DNA from: Candidatus Iainarchaeum sp.
GTDB lineage: Archaea > Iainarchaeota > Iainarchaeia > Iainarchaeales > GCA-2688035
DNA length: 5,974 bases
Assembly (NCBI GenBank): GCA_016931555.1
Contig: JAFGEM010000049.1
Span: forward strand, 1 to 5,974
Direction of reading: 5' to 3'
Shown: positions 4,944 through 5,974 of the stretch, in pieces
Layout: every line of letters begins with the position of its first letter
How positions within the stretch are numbered: the stretch's first letter is position 1
Position numbers and translations under genes: made by a program
Notes under the pieces: model-generated
Seen by the model: the letters and a program-made list of their open reading frames with translations, nothing else
Told to the model about the DNA's origin: nothing
Database searches by the model: none

Positions 4944-5258
4944 TCACTTCTTCTTTGCCTTTCCAAAACCTGTTTTCTTTGTTTCTCCCAAACCAGAGTT
5001 CTTTGCCTTCTCCAAAACAGGTTTCTTTTTCTCAACCACAGAAACTTTTTTCCGATATTTATTAAATGTCAGCAAAAGAACGCCAATTACTGCAATTATT
5101 ATTGCAGCCAAAACAGTGGTTCCATCTGTAAAAGGCAGTGGCTCTGAACTCGGGATTACAGAAGCAAACAAAACATAAGCTATGAAAACCACTCCTGCAA
5201 GAGCCAATCCAAATCCTGCTTCATGCAAAAAAACATTTGAATTAAATTCCAATTTCAT
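4944..5258 (-). CDS. Two-helix membrane protein with a lysine-rich repeat tail
   Basis: A 104-residue protein with two membrane helices (about 14-34 and 48-65), joined by an external loop ASVIPSSEPLPFTDGT, then a highly basic tail (66-104, 14 lysines), which should be cytoplasmic. From residue 72 the tail is four 8-residue units ending mostly in basic residues (VSVVEKKK, PVLEKAKN, SGLGETKK, TGFGKAKK) plus a final Lys. The DNA beneath is a 24-bp tandem repeat. No known domain is recognised; the tail could bind nucleic acid, ribosomes or acidic lipid head groups, by composition only. Low-complexity Lys/Ala/Gly tails of this kind recall histone-like tails, and an HDAC-fold gene lies 3 kb away, but no link is shown. 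A TATA box about 27 bases before the ATG implies a leaderless mRNA. A T8 tract follows the stop. The glycosyltransferase gene is divergent. Confidence 0.75.
   Translation of the reverse strand: MKLEFNSNVFLHEAGFGLALAGVVFIAYVLFASVIPSSEPLPFTDGTTVLAAIIIAVIGVLLLTFNKYRKKVSVVEKKKPVLEKAKNSGLGETKKTGFGKAKKK
4951..5046 (-). repeat. 24-bp tandem repeat, four copies, in frame
   Basis: Copies are at 4951-4974, 4975-4998, 4999-5022 and 5023-5046. On the plus strand each begins TTCTTT and continues with a pyrimidine-rich stretch and then CCAAA or similar. The first and third copies are the closest; the fourth is most diverged. The 24-bp period equals eight codons and keeps the frame, so copy-number changes would lengthen or shorten the lysine-rich tail without breaking the gene. 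Confidence 0.8.
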
Positions 5259-5281
5259 GCTTATAATAGGAAAAACCCAGA

Positions 5282-5294
5282 ATAAATAGTTTTC
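5282..5294 (-). promoter_or_regulatory. BRE/TATA promoter of the repeat-tailed membrane protein gene
   Basis: On the minus strand GAAAA precedes CTATTTAT. The TATA centre (5285.5) is about 27 bases upstream of the ATG at 5258, so initiation on the start codon (leaderless) is expected. It lies about 15-20 bases from the divergent glycosyltransferase promoter, so the two may compete for factor binding. Confidence 0.55.
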
Positions 5295-5303
5295 CCTGGA
5301 AGA

Positions 5304-5317
5304 GAAAAGTTTTATAT
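5304..5317 (+). promoter_or_regulatory. BRE/TATA promoter of the glycosyltransferase gene
   Basis: GAAAAG followed by TTTTATAT is a strong archaeal core promoter. The predicted start is near 5340, giving a leader of only about eight bases before the ATG at 5348. The element is almost identical to the coiled-coil gene promoter at 3338-3352. Confidence 0.65.
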
Positions 5318-5330
5318 GAGTTTAAACTAT

Positions 5331-5343
5331 GGTGTGATAGGAG
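5331..5343 (+). promoter_or_regulatory. Possible ribosome-binding region of the glycosyltransferase gene
   Basis: GGTGTGAT (5331-5338) and AGGAG (5339-5343) both resemble pieces of the anti-Shine-Dalgarno complement, with AGGAG ending four bases before the ATG. If transcription starts near 5340, only part of AGGAG would be in the mRNA, so its use is uncertain. Confidence 0.4.
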
Positions 5344-5347
5344 CCTC

Positions 5348-5974
5348 ATGGGAAAACCAAAAGTTTCAGTTATAATGTCTGTTTTTAACGCAGAAAAATA
5401 TGTTAAGGATGCAGTGCAATCAGTGTTAGACCAAACACTAAAGGATTTTGAATTCATTATTGTTAATGATAATTCAACTGACAGCACACACAAAATAATA
5501 AAAAAATTCAAAGACAAGAGAATTCGTTACTTCAAAAGAAATTATAACAGTGGAAAAGGCCACTCAGTCAACCTTGCCTTTAAAAAAGCGCGGGGAGAAT
5601 ATGGCTGTATTTTTGACGCTGATGATTTAATGGTTAATTACAAGTTAGAGGTTGCAAGCGGGATAATGGATAAACACAAGGAATGCGGTTTGGTTTATGG
5701 AAACGCATGGATAATGGATGAAAACTCTGAAATAACGGGGCCTTTCTCTTTTCCCACAAGGGACAAAAGGCACATTAGCCAGCCATTTCCAAATTATGAT
5801 TTTTCACTCAAAAAATTGTCGAAAAAAAATTTTATTCCGCAGGGAACAACAACATTCAGAATGTCTGCAATTAGAAAAGTTGGGGGCATAGATGAAAACC
5901 TCACAACTGGCGAAGACTGGGACTTGTGGTTGAGAATAGCAGAGCATTTTGAGGTTCGCTATCTCCCAGTGCCG
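5348..5974 (+). CDS. Family 2 glycosyltransferase (GT-A fold), 3' partial
   Basis: The first 209 residues of a cytoplasmic or membrane-associated glycosyltransferase; the gene runs off the window. KVSVIMSVFNAEKYVKDAVQSVLDQT (5-30) is the nucleotide-binding first strand and helix. FIIVNDNSTDST (36-47) is the classic donor-binding segment. FDADD (89-93) holds the DXD metal/UDP site, and TGEDWDLWLR (187-196) carries the Glu-Asp of the catalytic-base region followed by the typical W-D-x-W. Members transfer a sugar from a nucleotide donor to a growing glycan or lipid carrier; the sugar cannot be predicted. No membrane helix is seen in the part present. The first ATG is well supported by the promoter and motif spacing, and no longer in-frame start exists upstream. 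It is divergent from the repeat-tailed membrane gene and may open a surface-glycan cluster to the right (inference). Confidence 0.93.
   Translation, partial: MGKPKVSVIMSVFNAEKYVKDAVQSVLDQTLKDFEFIIVNDNSTDSTHKIIKKFKDKRIRYFKRNYNSGKGHSVNLAFKKARGEYGCIFDADDLMVNYKLEVASGIMDKHKECGLVYGNAWIMDENSEITGPFSFPTRDKRHISQPFPNYDFSLKKLSKKNFIPQGTTTFRMSAIRKVGGIDENLTTGEDWDLWLRIAEHFEVRYLPVP

Noticed and set aside
4870..5178. Plus-strand open frame of about 100 codons rich in Phe
   Set aside because: It is antisense to the repeat-tailed membrane gene; its Phe-rich repeats are the complement of the lysine codons.
4161..5258. Shared N-terminus MKL[DE]F in the HEIGH protein and the repeat-tailed protein, considered as a duplication
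   Set aside because: The similarity does not extend past five residues and the codons differ, so it is more likely a common start of membrane proteins.
5242..5517. Minus-strand open frame over the glycosyltransferase start
   Set aside because: It runs antisense to the conserved donor-binding motifs and overlaps the start of the repeat-tailed membrane gene.

Overview
The window looks like part of an AT-rich archaeal genome, possibly a DPANN-type or other uncultivated lineage; the lineage is an inference. Archaeal signs are BRE/TATA promoter elements, several of them centred about 27 bases before a start codon as in leaderless transcripts, and a TTG start preceded by a GGTGAT Shine-Dalgarno. 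The gene families fit as well: a right-handed beta-helix surface protein, a histone-deacetylase-fold enzyme, a small flavodoxin and many small membrane proteins. I found no tRNA, rRNA, CRISPR array or insertion sequence. No gap between genes exceeds about 160 bases.

Left part (1-2754, + strand): the 3' portion of a secreted beta-helix protein, then a class II-type histone deacetylase/acetylpolyamine amidohydrolase homologue, then a flavodoxin. The spacing is tight (10 and 17 bases), so they are probably co-transcribed. The flavodoxin ends on the same TTAA palindrome as the convergent gene that follows.

Middle (2751-3730): two minus-strand genes, a coiled-coil protein built from an internal 44-residue duplication and a small two-helix membrane protein. 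Each has its own leaderless-type promoter. A divergent spacer of about 160 bases holds a strong TATA box for the next plus-strand gene.

Right part (3731-5258): a plus-strand protein with a restriction-endonuclease-like core (possibly N-terminally shortened by an indel in a G5 run) converges on a minus-strand membrane protein carrying an HEIGH metallopeptidase motif. Just upstream of that membrane gene is a 37-codon, GC-rich, arginine-rich ORF that length cut-offs would miss; it has its own candidate promoter and is probably co-transcribed with the membrane protein. Before it comes a two-helix membrane protein whose lysine-rich cytoplasmic tail is made of four 8-residue repeats, encoded by a 24-bp tandem repeat.

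Right edge (5348-5974): a divergently transcribed family 2 glycosyltransferase runs off the window. With the sequon-rich beta-helix protein it hints at surface glycan or glycoprotein biology, but the genes are not shown to be linked. No complete new multi-gene system is evident. The most novel-looking items are the 37-aa ORF beside the HEIGH protein, the repeat-tailed membrane protein, and the nuclease-like gene with its odd 5' end.
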